64,000 nucleotides of DNA. Origin: Bacillus nitratireducens (GTDB lineage Bacteria; Bacillota; Bacilli; Bacillales; Bacillaceae_G). A program made the position numbers and the translations under genes. The notes below the pieces were generated by a model. That model was not told where the DNA came from, ran no database searches, and saw nothing but the letters and a program-made list of their open reading frames with translations. Position 1 is the stretch's first letter, and each line of letters starts with the position of its first letter. The stretch lies in NCBI RefSeq assembly GCF_001884135.1, contig NZ_MAOC01000093.1, positions 62,001 to 126,000 on the forward strand. Reading direction: 5' to 3'. This document shows, piece after piece, positions 45,580 through 55,649 of this stretch.

Positions 45580-47007
45580 ATGGGGAAAGACTATCGTAAA
45601 ACAGCGGAAGAAGTGTTGCAGTATATTGGTGGGAAAGACAATATTGAACAAGCTGCGCACTGTGTAACGAGGCTCCGTATCGCTTTAAAAGATGAAAGTA
45701 AAATAGATAATGATAAATTGCAGTCTATTTCATTAGTGAAGGGAGCGTTTCATAACGCTGGGGTATTTCAAATTGTAATCGGTCCAGGGGACGTAGATCG
45801 TGTTTACGCTGAATTGATAACGCTTGCAGGTATGGAGGAATCGACAGTAGCTGACGTAAAAGATTCTGGAAACCAAAAGTTAAATCCAGCTCAAAAATTT
45901 GTAAAAGTATTTTCAGATGTATTTATGCCGATATTACCAGCGATTGTAACAGCTGGTTTACTGATGGGGATTAACAATTTATTAGGGGCAAAGGACTTAT
46001 TTTTTGATGGTAAAAATTTATTAGATGTTTATCCGAACTTAGGAGGGCTTTGGGATTTAATTAATATGATGGCCAATACAGCATTCGTATTCTTACCGGC
46101 ACTTGTTGGTTGGTCAGCGACGAAGCGTTTTGGCGGTAGTCCAATACTAGGTATTGTTATGGGATTAATGCTTGTGCATCCGGCCTTATTAAACGCGTGG
46201 GATTATGGAAAAGCAGCGACTGGTTTAGAGGGACAAAAGATTGAGTACTTCGATATTTTAGGACTGTTTCAAATTGAAAAGGTAGGGTATCAAGGTCAAA
46301 TCCTACCGGTTTTAGTAGCGGCATTTGTCTTAAGTAAAGTGGAAATCTTCTTAAAGAAACATGTACCAAATGCGATTCAATTATTAGTTGTACCAATTAC
46401 AACAATCGTTGTAACAGGTGTGTTAGCATTGGGAATTATCGGTCCAGTTACACGTCATATTGGAGATTTATTAACAGCTGGATTAGTAGGTGTATATGAA
46501 ACAGTACCAGTAGTTGGAGCAGTACTATTTGGAGCATTATATGCACCGCTCGTAATTACAGGTATGCATCATATGTTTATTGCTATCGATTTACAATTAA
46601 TTGCACAACACGGCGGTACATTCATTTGGCCGATGATTGCTCTTTCTAACATTGCACAAGGTAGTGCGGCACTAGCAATGTTCTGGATTTCTAAAAATCA
46701 AAATGATAAAAGTATGGCATCGACATCAGCAATTTCAGCGTACTTTGGTATTACAGAGCCAGCGATGTTCGGTGTGAATTTACGAAATAAATTTCCGTTC
46801 TATGCAGCGATTATAGGATCTGCTGTAGCAGCGATATTCATTACATTAAATGGTGTATTAGCACCTGCTATCGGAATTGGCGGATTGCCAGCATTTATTT
46901 CTATCATTCCGAAATCGATTCCAATGTTTATCGTAGGAATGATTATCGCAATTGTAATCCCATTTACGTTAACGTGGTTATTTGCAAAAAGAGTTAAACA
47001 GAAGTAG
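45580..47007 (+). CDS. treP: PTS trehalose-specific EIIBC component
   Basis: The 475-aa permease has an N-terminal EIIB domain with the phosphorylated cysteine in AAHCVTRLRIAL, then a polytopic EIIC domain with GSPILGIVMGLMLVHPALLNAW and YFGITEPAMFGVNL. It imports and phosphorylates trehalose to trehalose-6-phosphate. It lacks an EIIA domain, so phosphate must come from another EIIA (typically the glucose-type EIIA). The phosphotrehalase gene follows 13 bp downstream. Confidence 0.95.
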   Translation: MGKDYRKTAEEVLQYIGGKDNIEQAAHCVTRLRIALKDESKIDNDKLQSISLVKGAFHNAGVFQIVIGPGDVDRVYAELITLAGMEESTVADVKDSGNQKLNPAQKFVKVFSDVFMPILPAIVTAGLLMGINNLLGAKDLFFDGKNLLDVYPNLGGLWDLINMMANTAFVFLPALVGWSATKRFGGSPILGIVMGLMLVHPALLNAWDYGKAATGLEGQKIEYFDILGLFQIEKVGYQGQILPVLVAAFVLSKVEIFLKKHVPNAIQLLVVPITTIVVTGVLALGIIGPVTRHIGDLLTAGLVGVYETVPVVGAVLFGALYAPLVITGMHHMFIAIDLQLIAQHGGTFIWPMIALSNIAQGSAALAMFWISKNQNDKSMASTSAISAYFGITEPAMFGVNLRNKFPFYAAIIGSAVAAIFITLNGVLAPAIGIGGLPAFISIIPKSIPMFIVGMIIAIVIPFTLTWLFAKRVKQK

Positions 47008-47020
47008 GAGGAAGTTAAGC

Positions 47021-48682
47021 ATGAAGGATTGGCATAAAAGTGTAGTCTATCAAATTTATCCGAAGAGCTTTAATAGTTATTACAATAAAGAAACCGGTGA
47101 TATAAAAGGGGTTACAGAGAAACTAGATTATTTAAAAGAACTTGGAGTAGATTATATTTGGTTAACACCGATATATGAATCACCACAAAACGATAATGGA
47201 TACGATGTAAGTGATTATTACAGCATTGATCCATCTTACGGAACGATGGAAGAGTTTGAAGAGCTTTTAGAAGAAGCGAAAGCACGTGATATTGAGATTA
47301 TGCTCGATATTGTCGTAAACCATAGTTCGACGGAGCATAAGTGGTTTAAAGAAGCAAAAGAAGATAAAAATAGTCCGTATCGTAATTATTATATTTGGCG
47401 TGATGAAAAGAATAATTGGCAGTCTAAATTTGGTGGATCTGCTTGGAAATATGATGAGAAAACAGAGCAATATTTTTTACATCTATTTGATGAGACGCAA
47501 GCTGATTTAAATTGGGAAAATGAAAAACTTCGTGAAGAAGTATATGATATGATGCGCTTTTGGCTTGATAAAGGGGTAACAGGATTCCGATTAGATGTAA
47601 TTAACTTAATTTCAAAAGACCAAAGTTTCTTGAATGATGACGGTAGTACTGCGACAAGTGATGGGCGTAAATATTATACGGATGGTCCACGCGTCCATGA
47701 ATATTTACAAGAGATGAACCGAAATGTTTTTGAAGGGAAAGATGTAATTACAGTTGGAGAAATGTCATCTACGACAATTGATAATTGTATTAAATACTCA
47801 AACCCTGAGCGTAATGAACTAAGTATGACGTTTAGTTTCCATCATTTAAAAGTAGACTATCCAAATGGTGATAAGTGGACGAAAGCGACTTTTGATTTTA
47901 TTAAATTAAAAGAGATTATGTCTAATTGGCAAATTGAAATGCAAAAGGGCGGAGGATGGAATGCATTATTCTGGTGTAATCATGACCAGCCTCGCATTGT
48001 GTCACGCTTTGGAGATGATGGGAAATACCGAAATGAATCTGCTAAAATGTTAGCGACAGCTATGCATATGTTGCAGGGCACACCTTACATTTATCAAGGG
48101 GAAGAAATCGGTATGATGAATCCTAAATTCGAGTCCATCGAGCAATATCGTGATGTGGAATCGTTAAATATATATGATATAAAGCTAGAAGAAGGATTAT
48201 CAAAAGAAGAGATTATAGGGATTTTAAAACAAAAATCTCGTGATAATTCCCGTACTCCGATGCAGTGGAATGAAGAGGTGAACAGCGGTTTTACAACGAG
48301 TACACCTTGGATTTCCGTGGCTGATAGTTATACAGAGATTAATGTAGAAAAAGCGTTAGAAGAGAAAGAATCTGTATTTTATCATTATAAAAAACTAATT
48401 GAACTAAGAAAAACATATGATGTTATTACAGAAGGGGAATATGCTATTTTAGATGCAAATCATCCTAAGATTTGGGCATATACACGCACTGTAAATGATG
48501 AAGTATTACTTGTTATAAATAACTTCTATGGAGAAGAAATAACGTATTCTGTACCAGTTCATGTTCAATTGGATGGTATGAAACAAGAAGTAGTAGTATC
48601 AAATTATAAAGATTCAAGTACGGATATTAAGAAGCTTAATTTAAGACCATATGAATCAATTGTATATCGATATACGAAATAA
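47021..48682 (+). CDS. treA: Phosphotrehalase (alpha,alpha-phosphotrehalase, GH13)
   Basis: The 553-aa GH13 enzyme has the conserved regions DIVVNHSS, GFRLDVINLISK (catalytic Asp), VGEMSS (catalytic Glu) and WCNHDQPR (transition-state Asp). It splits trehalose-6-phosphate into glucose and glucose-6-phosphate. I place the start at ATG 47021 with GGAGG upstream; a longer frame from 46982 overlaps treP and lacks family support. It is cotranscribed with treP. Confidence 0.94.
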   Translation: MKDWHKSVVYQIYPKSFNSYYNKETGDIKGVTEKLDYLKELGVDYIWLTPIYESPQNDNGYDVSDYYSIDPSYGTMEEFEELLEEAKARDIEIMLDIVVNHSSTEHKWFKEAKEDKNSPYRNYYIWRDEKNNWQSKFGGSAWKYDEKTEQYFLHLFDETQADLNWENEKLREEVYDMMRFWLDKGVTGFRLDVINLISKDQSFLNDDGSTATSDGRKYYTDGPRVHEYLQEMNRNVFEGKDVITVGEMSSTTIDNCIKYSNPERNELSMTFSFHHLKVDYPNGDKWTKATFDFIKLKEIMSNWQIEMQKGGGWNALFWCNHDQPRIVSRFGDDGKYRNESAKMLATAMHMLQGTPYIYQGEEIGMMNPKFESIEQYRDVESLNIYDIKLEEGLSKEEIIGILKQKSRDNSRTPMQWNEEVNSGFTTSTPWISVADSYTEINVEKALEEKESVFYHYKKLIELRKTYDVITEGEYAILDANHPKIWAYTRTVNDEVLLVINNFYGEEITYSVPVHVQLDGMKQEVVVSNYKDSSTDIKKLNLRPYESIVYRYTK

Positions 48683-48716
48683 AAGGTTGTATGCCGCCCG
48701 GCATACAACCTTTTTA
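48681..48716. terminator. Bidirectional terminator between treA and the ger operon
   Basis: AAAAGGTTGTATGCCG and CGGCATACAACCTTTT form a 16-bp perfect stem, followed by T residues on both strands. Confidence 0.93.
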
Positions 48717-49838
48717 CTTTAGGACACCGCTATATAAAATATTTACTTCTACTTCTGGTTTGAACTTCACTTTTGCATAATCTTCATTCCAATTTTTTTT
48801 CTTCCATAAATCAGGATGATAAGCGATAAGGTGTCTCCCGATACCGAAAGCATCACAATTTGCTTTTTGTAACTTTTTCGTTATCTTTTGAGCTTCTTTT
48901 GTAAGCTGTTTAGACAGTTCTTTATTTAGTTTTTTTCTTTCATCCATCTTGTAAAGATTATCTCTTGGAGCTTCAAGGGCGATTACTTGCAGTTTCAGTT
49001 TTAGATGGGCGTAAACATTTCCTTTTTTGTCAGTTGTTATGTTTAATTCTCTTTTTAGTTTCCGATTGCTCACTTCCATTGTTAAATAATCAGATGTCTT
49101 CTCTGATTCATCGCTAGTAAGTTTTTGGGTTATACGGGCACTTGTTCCCATTTTTCCGGTTAATAACACGAATAAAACAGATTGTTTCAAAGGTAAATGC
49201 CCAGTTAATTTATCGTTGTTAAATAAAGCTAACCCGTTTGTAATTACTTCTTTTCCTTTTATTTTTATAGAAGGGAGGGTAAAGTCTTTACCGGGATCTA
49301 ACATTTTTGTAGCAGCTGTTTCTAAAGTTTCTTTTGGAAATACACTCATATCTTCTAAGCTTTTCACTTTTTTCTTTAGAAAATCTCCAATTAGTAAATT
49401 TCCTACTTTCTTTTTTTCGAGTATCTCGGATGTTTCACCATCTACTGCAATAAGTTTTACTAAAGCAGTTGGGTTTGATGGATCCCGAAAGCTAACATCT
49501 AAATAGGGTAGTATACCTTTTTTTAGAATTTTGGTTCCTAGTAATTGAACACCATATTTGAAATAGCGAATATTTCCAGTCACATTTTTTTTTAGGGCAT
49601 CGCTTGTATCCCTTATGTTATGCCCGGTTGCTGAATGTATTTCATTCTCGAATGAAGATTGCTCTCCGCTTGAACTTTTTACAAGCTCAACTGTTTGCTG
49701 GAGTTGATTCTCTTCCGTAATATCAGATCCAATACTATAAGCTAGCCTTGCTTCCCTTAATGGTTCTTGATCCCAACAGCCAGAAAAGAGGGAACTAGTA
49801 CATAATATAAAAAGGAATTTAACTCTTTTTTTGAACAT
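48714..49838 (-). CDS. Spore germination receptor subunit C (GerAC-type lipoprotein)
   Basis: The 374-aa protein has a lipoprotein signal peptide with lipobox FSGC followed by WDQEPLREARLAYSIGSDI, the standard opening of Ger(x)C proteins (CWDxxE/R). It is anchored to the outer face of the spore inner membrane and is needed for receptor function. It overlaps the B-subunit gene by 20 bp. Order in transcription is A, B, C. By genomic neighbourhood it may be GerK of B. cereus, but I cannot confirm that. Confidence 0.9.
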   Translation of the reverse strand: MFKKRVKFLFILCTSSLFSGCWDQEPLREARLAYSIGSDITEENQLQQTVELVKSSSGEQSSFENEIHSATGHNIRDTSDALKKNVTGNIRYFKYGVQLLGTKILKKGILPYLDVSFRDPSNPTALVKLIAVDGETSEILEKKKVGNLLIGDFLKKKVKSLEDMSVFPKETLETAATKMLDPGKDFTLPSIKIKGKEVITNGLALFNNDKLTGHLPLKQSVLFVLLTGKMGTSARITQKLTSDESEKTSDYLTMEVSNRKLKRELNITTDKKGNVYAHLKLKLQVIALEAPRDNLYKMDERKKLNKELSKQLTKEAQKITKKLQKANCDAFGIGRHLIAYHPDLWKKKNWNEDYAKVKFKPEVEVNILYSGVLK

Positions 49839-50934
49839 ACTGTTCTCCTTTCTTCTTTCTTATTACTGAATAAAGTAGAAATAAAAGAGGGAGGACAACG
49901 ATGAAAATATAGGTGAACTTATCAGTGAAAGTTGCAATTACTTTTAATTCTTCAGGTGTATCTATAAATAAGGCTACACTAAAAGCAATAATACCAACGA
50001 TTGGAACGGCCTTTTTATGATTAGCAAGATTGAATATATGTCCAATTCCTATTGAGGCAGCACAGTAATAACTAGCAATAGAAGCCACAACTGTTATCAT
50101 CCATATTGGTATGAATAGTAAATCAGTTCGATCTATAATCCCAATATGCAAGGAGCGTAATAAGTAAGCAACTGGCTCTGGAATAAGTTCAACTTGTTTT
50201 GGACTAAATACGATAAAGCAAATCCAAACAGTAAAAGTATAAAAAAGCGTTACAAATCCATTAGCGATAGAAATGGCCTTCAGTTTTGCCACAGAACTGC
50301 CATTTACTTTTGGAAAAGCGATAAGAATAATTTCAAAACCATACATGGCTGTAATTGTTTCCCTTGATGCTTGAATTATATTCCACCATCCGGCTTCTGT
50401 AATAGGAAAAATATAAGAGAAATCAGCTCGGGAAAGCCCCAGGGCAATTAAAAGGGCCATTGGAATAATGAGAATAGAGGCCATGACATAAAATCGTACA
50501 ATCACCTTAAATGTATTATAGGCTACGTAGCAACAAGCTATTGTAAATAGTATGAGAATTGCAGACCAGGGGGTGGCTTGTAAGACCCATACTTTAATGA
50601 CATTACAAGCATTTAACATAACCGTCATACCGATAAGGGTAAAATAAAAAACATAAGCAAAACCTAACAGTTTTCCAAACTTATTACCAAATAGCATACA
50701 AACACTTTCATACATATCAGCATCAGGAAATCGTTTTAAGAAAAGCCACATAAGTAAAATAATAAGTTGAATCGCAAGCCCAGCGATGAGAGCAGAAATC
50801 CACCCACCACCTTTCGCAATGGGGTGAAGACGGTTTGGTAGAGAAAGGATACCAACTCCGATTTGGCATTGAATAACGAAAAAGGTAAATTGAACAAGCG
50901 AAATTTTACTTTGCGTGTTTGTCACCGTCCTCAT
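49819..50934 (-). CDS. Spore germination receptor subunit B (GerAB-type, APC-fold)
   Basis: The 371-aa protein has about ten membrane spans and belongs to the GerAB/spore permease branch of the APC superfamily, with VQFTFFVIQCQIGVGILSLP at the start and a segment RETITAMYGFEIILIAFP. It binds the germinant and lies in the spore inner membrane. It overlaps the A gene by 29 bp and the C gene by 20 bp, which indicates translational coupling. Germinant identity is not readable from sequence. Confidence 0.9.
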   Translation of the reverse strand: MRTVTNTQSKISLVQFTFFVIQCQIGVGILSLPNRLHPIAKGGGWISALIAGLAIQLIILLMWLFLKRFPDADMYESVCMLFGNKFGKLLGFAYVFYFTLIGMTVMLNACNVIKVWVLQATPWSAILILFTIACCYVAYNTFKVIVRFYVMASILIIPMALLIALGLSRADFSYIFPITEAGWWNIIQASRETITAMYGFEIILIAFPKVNGSSVAKLKAISIANGFVTLFYTFTVWICFIVFSPKQVELIPEPVAYLLRSLHIGIIDRTDLLFIPIWMITVVASIASYYCAASIGIGHIFNLANHKKAVPIVGIIAFSVALFIDTPEELKVIATFTDKFTYIFIVVLPLLFLLYSVIRKKKGEQYVQKKS

Positions 50935-52408
50935 CCTCTCTCGTTACATGTTGTCGTTGCATTTTTTTCGGCTTTGGATCATGTGGTCGTTCCCAAAATG
51001 ACCACATTGGAAATCTGACAAAAGAATCTTTCATATCTTTTATCCGCATTGGAGCAATAGGAGAAAGATATGGTGTATGAAAAGAATGAAGCTGACATAA
51101 GTGAACGAAAGTTATAATTAAACCAAATGAAATTCCTACATATCCAAATATGGCAGCAAGGATCATTAACGGAAAACGAAGAATCCGAACTGCTGAACTC
51201 ATATCGTTTGATGGAACGAGAAAAGATGAGATTGCAGTTAAAGCTACAACGATAATCATTGTGTAAGAAACGAGTCCGGCTTTTACAATTGCATCACCAA
51301 TTACTAAACCACCTACAATACCGATTGTTTGTCCAACGCGGCTCGGTAGACGAATTCCAGCTTCTCGTAACAATTCGAAAATCAATTCCATTAAGAGTGC
51401 CTCAAAAATCGGAGGGAGTGGTACCTTTTCTAATGAAGCTTTAATTGTATAAACGAGTTCGAGTGGCAATACATCAGGATGAAAGGCCACGGTCGCGATA
51501 TATATAGCTGGTAAGAGAAAAGCGATTAAGAAACTTACTAAGCGGATCATTCGTACGAAGGAACCGACAATCCAGCGGTTATTATAATCATCTGGTGATT
51601 GATAAAAAGCAAATAATGTAACGGGAACGATAAGTGCTGTTGGATCTCCATCTGATAAAATAGCAACTCGCCCCTCCATTAAATTAGCAGCAGTTCTATC
51701 TGGGCGCTCTGTATTTAATTGTTGTGGGAATGGTGAGAAAGACGTATCTTCTATGAATTCTTGTATGTAACCTGGTGGCATTAGTGCATCGGTCTTAATC
51801 GTTTCTAATCTTCTTTTTACTTCTGTGACGAGATCATCATTCGCTATATTTTGCATATAAGCAATTGCCACTTTTGTGTGCATTTCTTCACCAAGTGTGA
51901 AATATTTAACGACGACATTTGGACTTTTTATGAGTTTACGAATAGAAGCTAAATTGGTTGCTAAATCTTCTACAAAACCAGAATGTGGTCCGCGTACAAC
52001 ACCTTCATTGTCAGGCTCTTTTATATCCCTTTTTAAAGATAAAGCTGTTTCGAAAATACAAAAACTTTCAACATGTTCATGAAAATATAACGATTTACCC
52101 TGTAATAAAAGTTGAATTCCATAATTTAAATTCGTTTCTTTTTTCATATTCAAAGTAGAAAAGGCTTTATCTAAAGACAATTCTGATCGAGTTAATAAAG
52201 GCTCAAGAGCTAATTGATGAATTAAATTTGGGTCTGCTAAAGATTCGATATATATAATGATTCCTTTTCCATTTTGAAAAGGGACATCTAATTTTTTTAT
52301 ATCATCTGAATGACAGAGCTTATTTTCAATGTAATTAATATTTTCCGGAAGTGATGGAAACATATGCTTCGTTTTATTTTTTTGTTGGTTATTACTTTGC
52401 TCTGTCAT
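50906..52408 (-). CDS. Spore germination receptor subunit A (GerAA-type)
   Basis: The protein of about 500 aa has a hydrophilic N-terminal domain, a GerA motif region (DPTALIVPVTLFAFYQSPDDYNNRW), several C-terminal membrane spans (FEALLMELIFELLREAGIRLP, GQTIGIVGGLVIGDAIVKAG) and a basic tail. It forms the core of a nutrient germinant receptor in the spore inner membrane. The nearby in-frame GTG 52417 and ATG 52411 crowd the AGAGGTGG ribosome site, so I prefer ATG 52408. It is the first gene of a tricistronic operon. The operon is likely forespore-expressed (sigma-G). Confidence 0.9.
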   Translation of the reverse strand: MTEQSNNQQKNKTKHMFPSLPENINYIENKLCHSDDIKKLDVPFQNGKGIIIYIESLADPNLIHQLALEPLLTRSELSLDKAFSTLNMKKETNLNYGIQLLLQGKSLYFHEHVESFCIFETALSLKRDIKEPDNEGVVRGPHSGFVEDLATNLASIRKLIKSPNVVVKYFTLGEEMHTKVAIAYMQNIANDDLVTEVKRRLETIKTDALMPPGYIQEFIEDTSFSPFPQQLNTERPDRTAANLMEGRVAILSDGDPTALIVPVTLFAFYQSPDDYNNRWIVGSFVRMIRLVSFLIAFLLPAIYIATVAFHPDVLPLELVYTIKASLEKVPLPPIFEALLMELIFELLREAGIRLPSRVGQTIGIVGGLVIGDAIVKAGLVSYTMIIVVALTAISSFLVPSNDMSSAVRILRFPLMILAAIFGYVGISFGLIITFVHLCQLHSFHTPYLSPIAPMRIKDMKDSFVRFPMWSFWERPHDPKPKKMQRQHVTREDEDGDKHAK

Positions 52409-52803
52409 CATGTCCACCTCTTTTAGAATAAAATTCCTTCTGTTAATTTTTGTTGTTTGTGAGAAATTTATGCTTGGATTATTTGAAAAAATTAGCTTGA
52501 AAGTTACGTTACGTCATCTTTTATACTGAAGAAAATAGGATATAGGGGATGGAAAGAAAGCGTATATTAGATTAGCGATATTAATATATATCTTTTGTAC
52601 TATAGAGGATAAGCCTAGCAGTATGCATAATTACATCGTTTGATGAATAGGAAATTTATGAGAATCGATTTATACTAGTATTGTGTCTTGCCTTTTTAGG
52701 TGTAGTACACAGCCGGTGATTGGCTAGTGGAGGTTTTTCCATTTTGCCAGTGCCGGTTTTTTGTTGGATAATAGAGAAAATATATAAGAAGGAAGGGATC
52801 GTT
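52409..52803 (+). other. Divergent intergenic region ger operon / histidine kinase
   Basis: About 395 bp between divergent genes. It contains the 97-bp repeat copy 1 and then about 250 bp of AT-rich sequence. An upstream extension of the kinase frame reaches a TTG at 52720, but lacks a good ribosome site for that position. No other gene is seen. Confidence 0.5.
52456..52552 (+). repeat. 97-bp direct repeat, copy 1 (promoter-like)
   Basis: By eye 91 of 97 positions equal the copy at 60847-60943, with no indels. The shared identical core contains TTGAAA, a 19-bp spacer and TATACT (-10 at 52522-52527) and ends in GGATATAGGGGATGG. Here no ORF starts after the ribosome-site-like AGGGGATGG; the next gene begins about 250 bp further on. 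Confidence 0.8.
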
Positions 52804-54636
52804 TTGAAAGATGTAGATTCTATTTCTATGAGAGAAAAAGTTGCTAGCTTTTATCTTTATTTCATTTCTTTTTTGGGTTTAATTACTATAACTATCTCTT
52901 TACTTGAAATTAAAATCCCTTCTCATCTAACAATACTAGTATTGTTAGTACTGTTTATGGGGATCACAGAGTATTTTCCTGTACGATTTTGGAGGGGAGT
53001 AAGTTCACTTAGCTTTCCGATTATTTATTCTATGCTTTTGTTGTTTGGGACACATATAACCGCGCTCGCTCTTGTATTTGTTACTTTAATTATTCATTTG
53101 CTTCGGCGTTCTCCAATGGAAAGGATGCTTTTTAATAGTACACAGCATGCTCTTAGCCTTGTGTTAGCAGAATGGTTTTCTAGCAAATGTATGGTGTGGT
53201 TTTCCAGTGTAATAAATATGGAAGTTTTATATGAGAACTTATTATTTTTACTATTGTTTAGTATATTTTTCTGTTTTTTCAACAATCTCTTTTATGATTT
53301 ACTAATGGTACTTCTTCCTCAGACATATTCGATACATCGATGGAATCAAAAAAATATATCAGTCTTTTTTTGTGAAAGTTTTTGTCTATTCTATGCCGTT
53401 CTTATACACATATTAGATAGCCAATATTCTTTAGAGCTAAAAGGAATTATTGTTTTGTTCTTTTTCTTCCCACTTGTGGCAATCTCTATCATTAGTTCAT
53501 TTTCTGCACGAATACGGATGGAAAAAGAAAGATTGTACGAATTTTTTCTTATTACGACAGAAATAAGCCGTGGATTATCTGGAGGAAATCTTCAGCACAT
53601 AAAAAAATCACTTAAAGGATTTCTAGGGATACAGGCATATGTATTATGGACAAAAGACGAGGGAGAATGGAATATACAGTTGAGGGATGGGAAATTGAAA
53701 AATGATATAACTGATTATTCCGACGAAAAAGGGGAGTTCTGCAAAATAACTGAAAATACTGTTTTTAATAATTGGAAGGTTGGTACAGCACCAGGAGATG
53801 GGGTGTTTGAGGATGTTATACGTTCTTTAGTTTATTTCCCTCTTATTGTAAATAATGAGTTGATCGGGATGTTTGTTGCAGGTAAAAGTAGAGGTGCTGG
53901 TTTTTTCCCGGAAGATGTGCAGTTGTTAGCGACATTTTCCAACCAATTAGCTAACATAGTTAAAACAAGAATACTTATTTCTGAACAAGAAAAAAGGATG
54001 ATTTTAGAAGAAAGAAATCGAATTGCACGCGAGATTCATGATGGTATTGCACAAGCTTTGGCTGGGGTGATATTTCAACTAGAGTCCGCTCAGAAAAAAT
54101 ACCATGATAAACCTATTGATATGCAGCAAGTAGTCGAGAAAAGTATAAAGGATTTAAGGGAAAGCTTAGGAGAAGTTCGCTATTCTATTTACGCTTTAAA
54201 GCCGTATCCCACACAACAATTAGGGCTTAAACAGGCGATAGCAAGTAAAATAAAATCTTTAAAACAAGAATATGAACTAGACATTACATATCATGAAAGA
54301 GGTCATTCACGTGCGCTCAGCTTTTCAAAAGAAAGAGTTATTTTTGATACATTACAAGAGAGTTTACAAAACATTGTTAAACATGCACAAGCAGAAGAAA
54401 TTGATGTTTTGCTAAGTTATCAAAGTGAGCACGTGCTTTTAAAGGTTAAGGATAATGGAGTTGGCTTTTCACTATTTGAGTCTATGGTTAAAACGAAGCA
54501 TGAGCCACATTATGGTATATTACATATGAATGAACAAGCTGAACAACTAGGGGCTACTTTACAGATTGATAGTTCTTTAGGTAAAGGGACAGAAATTACA
54601 CTGTTAATTCCAGATTCACAAACAAGGGGTGCGTAA
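52804..54636 (+). CDS. Membrane histidine kinase, NarL/LuxR-type partner (HisKA_3)
   Basis: The protein of about 611 aa has an N-terminal membrane region of roughly 7-8 spans, a GAF-like segment (about residues 250-395) and a HisKA_3 dimerisation domain with the phosphorylated H412 in EERNRIAREIHDGIAQAL. A HATPase domain follows with DTLQESLQNIVKHAQ and VKDNGVGF. The partner response regulator follows 1 bp after the stop. I choose TTG 52804 because AGGAAGGGA lies 7-8 nt upstream; ATG 52830 is also possible. The signal sensed is unknown. The downstream protease and TasA-like genes are candidate targets. Confidence 0.85.
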   Translation: MKDVDSISMREKVASFYLYFISFLGLITITISLLEIKIPSHLTILVLLVLFMGITEYFPVRFWRGVSSLSFPIIYSMLLLFGTHITALALVFVTLIIHLLRRSPMERMLFNSTQHALSLVLAEWFSSKCMVWFSSVINMEVLYENLLFLLLFSIFFCFFNNLFYDLLMVLLPQTYSIHRWNQKNISVFFCESFCLFYAVLIHILDSQYSLELKGIIVLFFFFPLVAISIISSFSARIRMEKERLYEFFLITTEISRGLSGGNLQHIKKSLKGFLGIQAYVLWTKDEGEWNIQLRDGKLKNDITDYSDEKGEFCKITENTVFNNWKVGTAPGDGVFEDVIRSLVYFPLIVNNELIGMFVAGKSRGAGFFPEDVQLLATFSNQLANIVKTRILISEQEKRMILEERNRIAREIHDGIAQALAGVIFQLESAQKKYHDKPIDMQQVVEKSIKDLRESLGEVRYSIYALKPYPTQQLGLKQAIASKIKSLKQEYELDITYHERGHSRALSFSKERVIFDTLQESLQNIVKHAQAEEIDVLLSYQSEHVLLKVKDNGVGFSLFESMVKTKHEPHYGILHMNEQAEQLGATLQIDSSLGKGTEITLLIPDSQTRGA

Positions 54637-54637
54637 A

Positions 54638-55279
54638 ATGATTAAAATATTAGTAGTGGATGATCATGCTTTTTTACGAGACGCAATTCGGAGCATACTA
54701 GAGGTTGAATCTGATATGAAAGTGGTTGGAGAGGCGAGCTCTGGGGACGAGGTATTGGGAAAAGTAGAGGAATGTAGACCAGACTGTATTTTGATGGATA
54801 TTAATCTTCCAGGGAAAAATGGAATTGAAGCTACGGGATTAGTGAAAAAAAAATATCCTAATTGCCGAGTACTTGTTTTTACAATGTATGAGCATGATGA
54901 GTACTTAATGGATGCGCTTCAGTCTGGTGCTGATGGTTATTTATTGAAGGATTCATCATCGGAGCAGGTAGTGGCAGCAATTCGAATGTTATATCAAGGC
55001 GATTCAGTTATTCATCCGCGTATGACGAAAAAATTAATTACATATCATCAGCAAAAAATGAAATTAGAATCAAATGAAAATGAACTGACGGAACGTGAAA
55101 AGGAAATTCTCTTTGAATTAGTAAAAGGGCTTAGTAATAAAGAAATTGCTGAAGCTCTATATATTAGTGATAAAACAGTTAAAATTCACATCAATAAAAT
55201 TTTTAAAAAACTAAATGTAAAAAGTCGATCGCAAGCGGTGATTTATGCTGTTCGAAATCAATTGGTTCCGTTGGATTAA
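54638..55279 (+). CDS. NarL/FixJ-family response regulator
   Basis: The protein of about 213 aa has a receiver domain (VVDDHAFLRDAIRSILE, phospho-acceptor D54 in ILMDINLPG, switch Thr and Lys in LVFTMYEHDEY and YLLKDSSS) and a LuxR-type helix-turn-helix (LTEREKEILFELVKGLSNKEIAEALYISDKTVKIHINKIFKKLNV). It forms a two-component system with the preceding kinase. ATG 54638 is preferred to GTG 54629, which overlaps the AAGGGG ribosome site. A long imperfect hairpin terminator follows. Confidence 0.92.
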   Translation: MIKILVVDDHAFLRDAIRSILEVESDMKVVGEASSGDEVLGKVEECRPDCILMDINLPGKNGIEATGLVKKKYPNCRVLVFTMYEHDEYLMDALQSGADGYLLKDSSSEQVVAAIRMLYQGDSVIHPRMTKKLITYHQQKMKLESNENELTEREKEILFELVKGLSNKEIAEALYISDKTVKIHINKIFKKLNVKSRSQAVIYAVRNQLVPLD

Positions 55280-55649
55280 ATAAGAGATGCTTAAAAGAAC
55301 TATCGTGTTTCTTTATTCTATATTACAAAGAATAAAGGGCAAGGTAGTTCTTTTGTACTATTTGGGCATAGAATCATTAGAAAAAAATTACTCCTTTTGT
55401 TTAATATTCAGAAAAATCAAAATGTGAAATAATAAAAATAGAATTATTGCTTAACGCTACTAATAATTCATGTTGTAAATCGTTGTAGTTGGAAACAATT
55501 TATGGGGGCTTTTATAGAAAGAAGATTAGTAGTGTTGGAGATTCTCGATTATTTTAAATAGATTCAAGGTTGATAGAATTGCCAATGCTAAATAGGAGAT
55601 CAGAGGATTTATTTTAGAAAAAATAATTTTAATAATAAGGAGATGCGCT
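55280..55649 (+). other. Terminator and upstream region of the S8 protease gene
   Basis: This 370-bp gap holds a hairpin (outer arms 55293-55302 and 55345-55354, inner arms CTTTATTCT 55311-55319 and AGAATAAAG 55329-55337) that ends in TTTTGT and should terminate the two-component operon. The following 290 bp is AT-rich and should carry the protease promoter; I could not single one out. Confidence 0.55.

Noticed and set aside
52720-52803. Longer start for the histidine kinase at TTG 52720
   Set aside because: No suitable ribosome site for that codon, while AGGAAGGGA is well spaced for TTG 52804; the extra segment has no domain.
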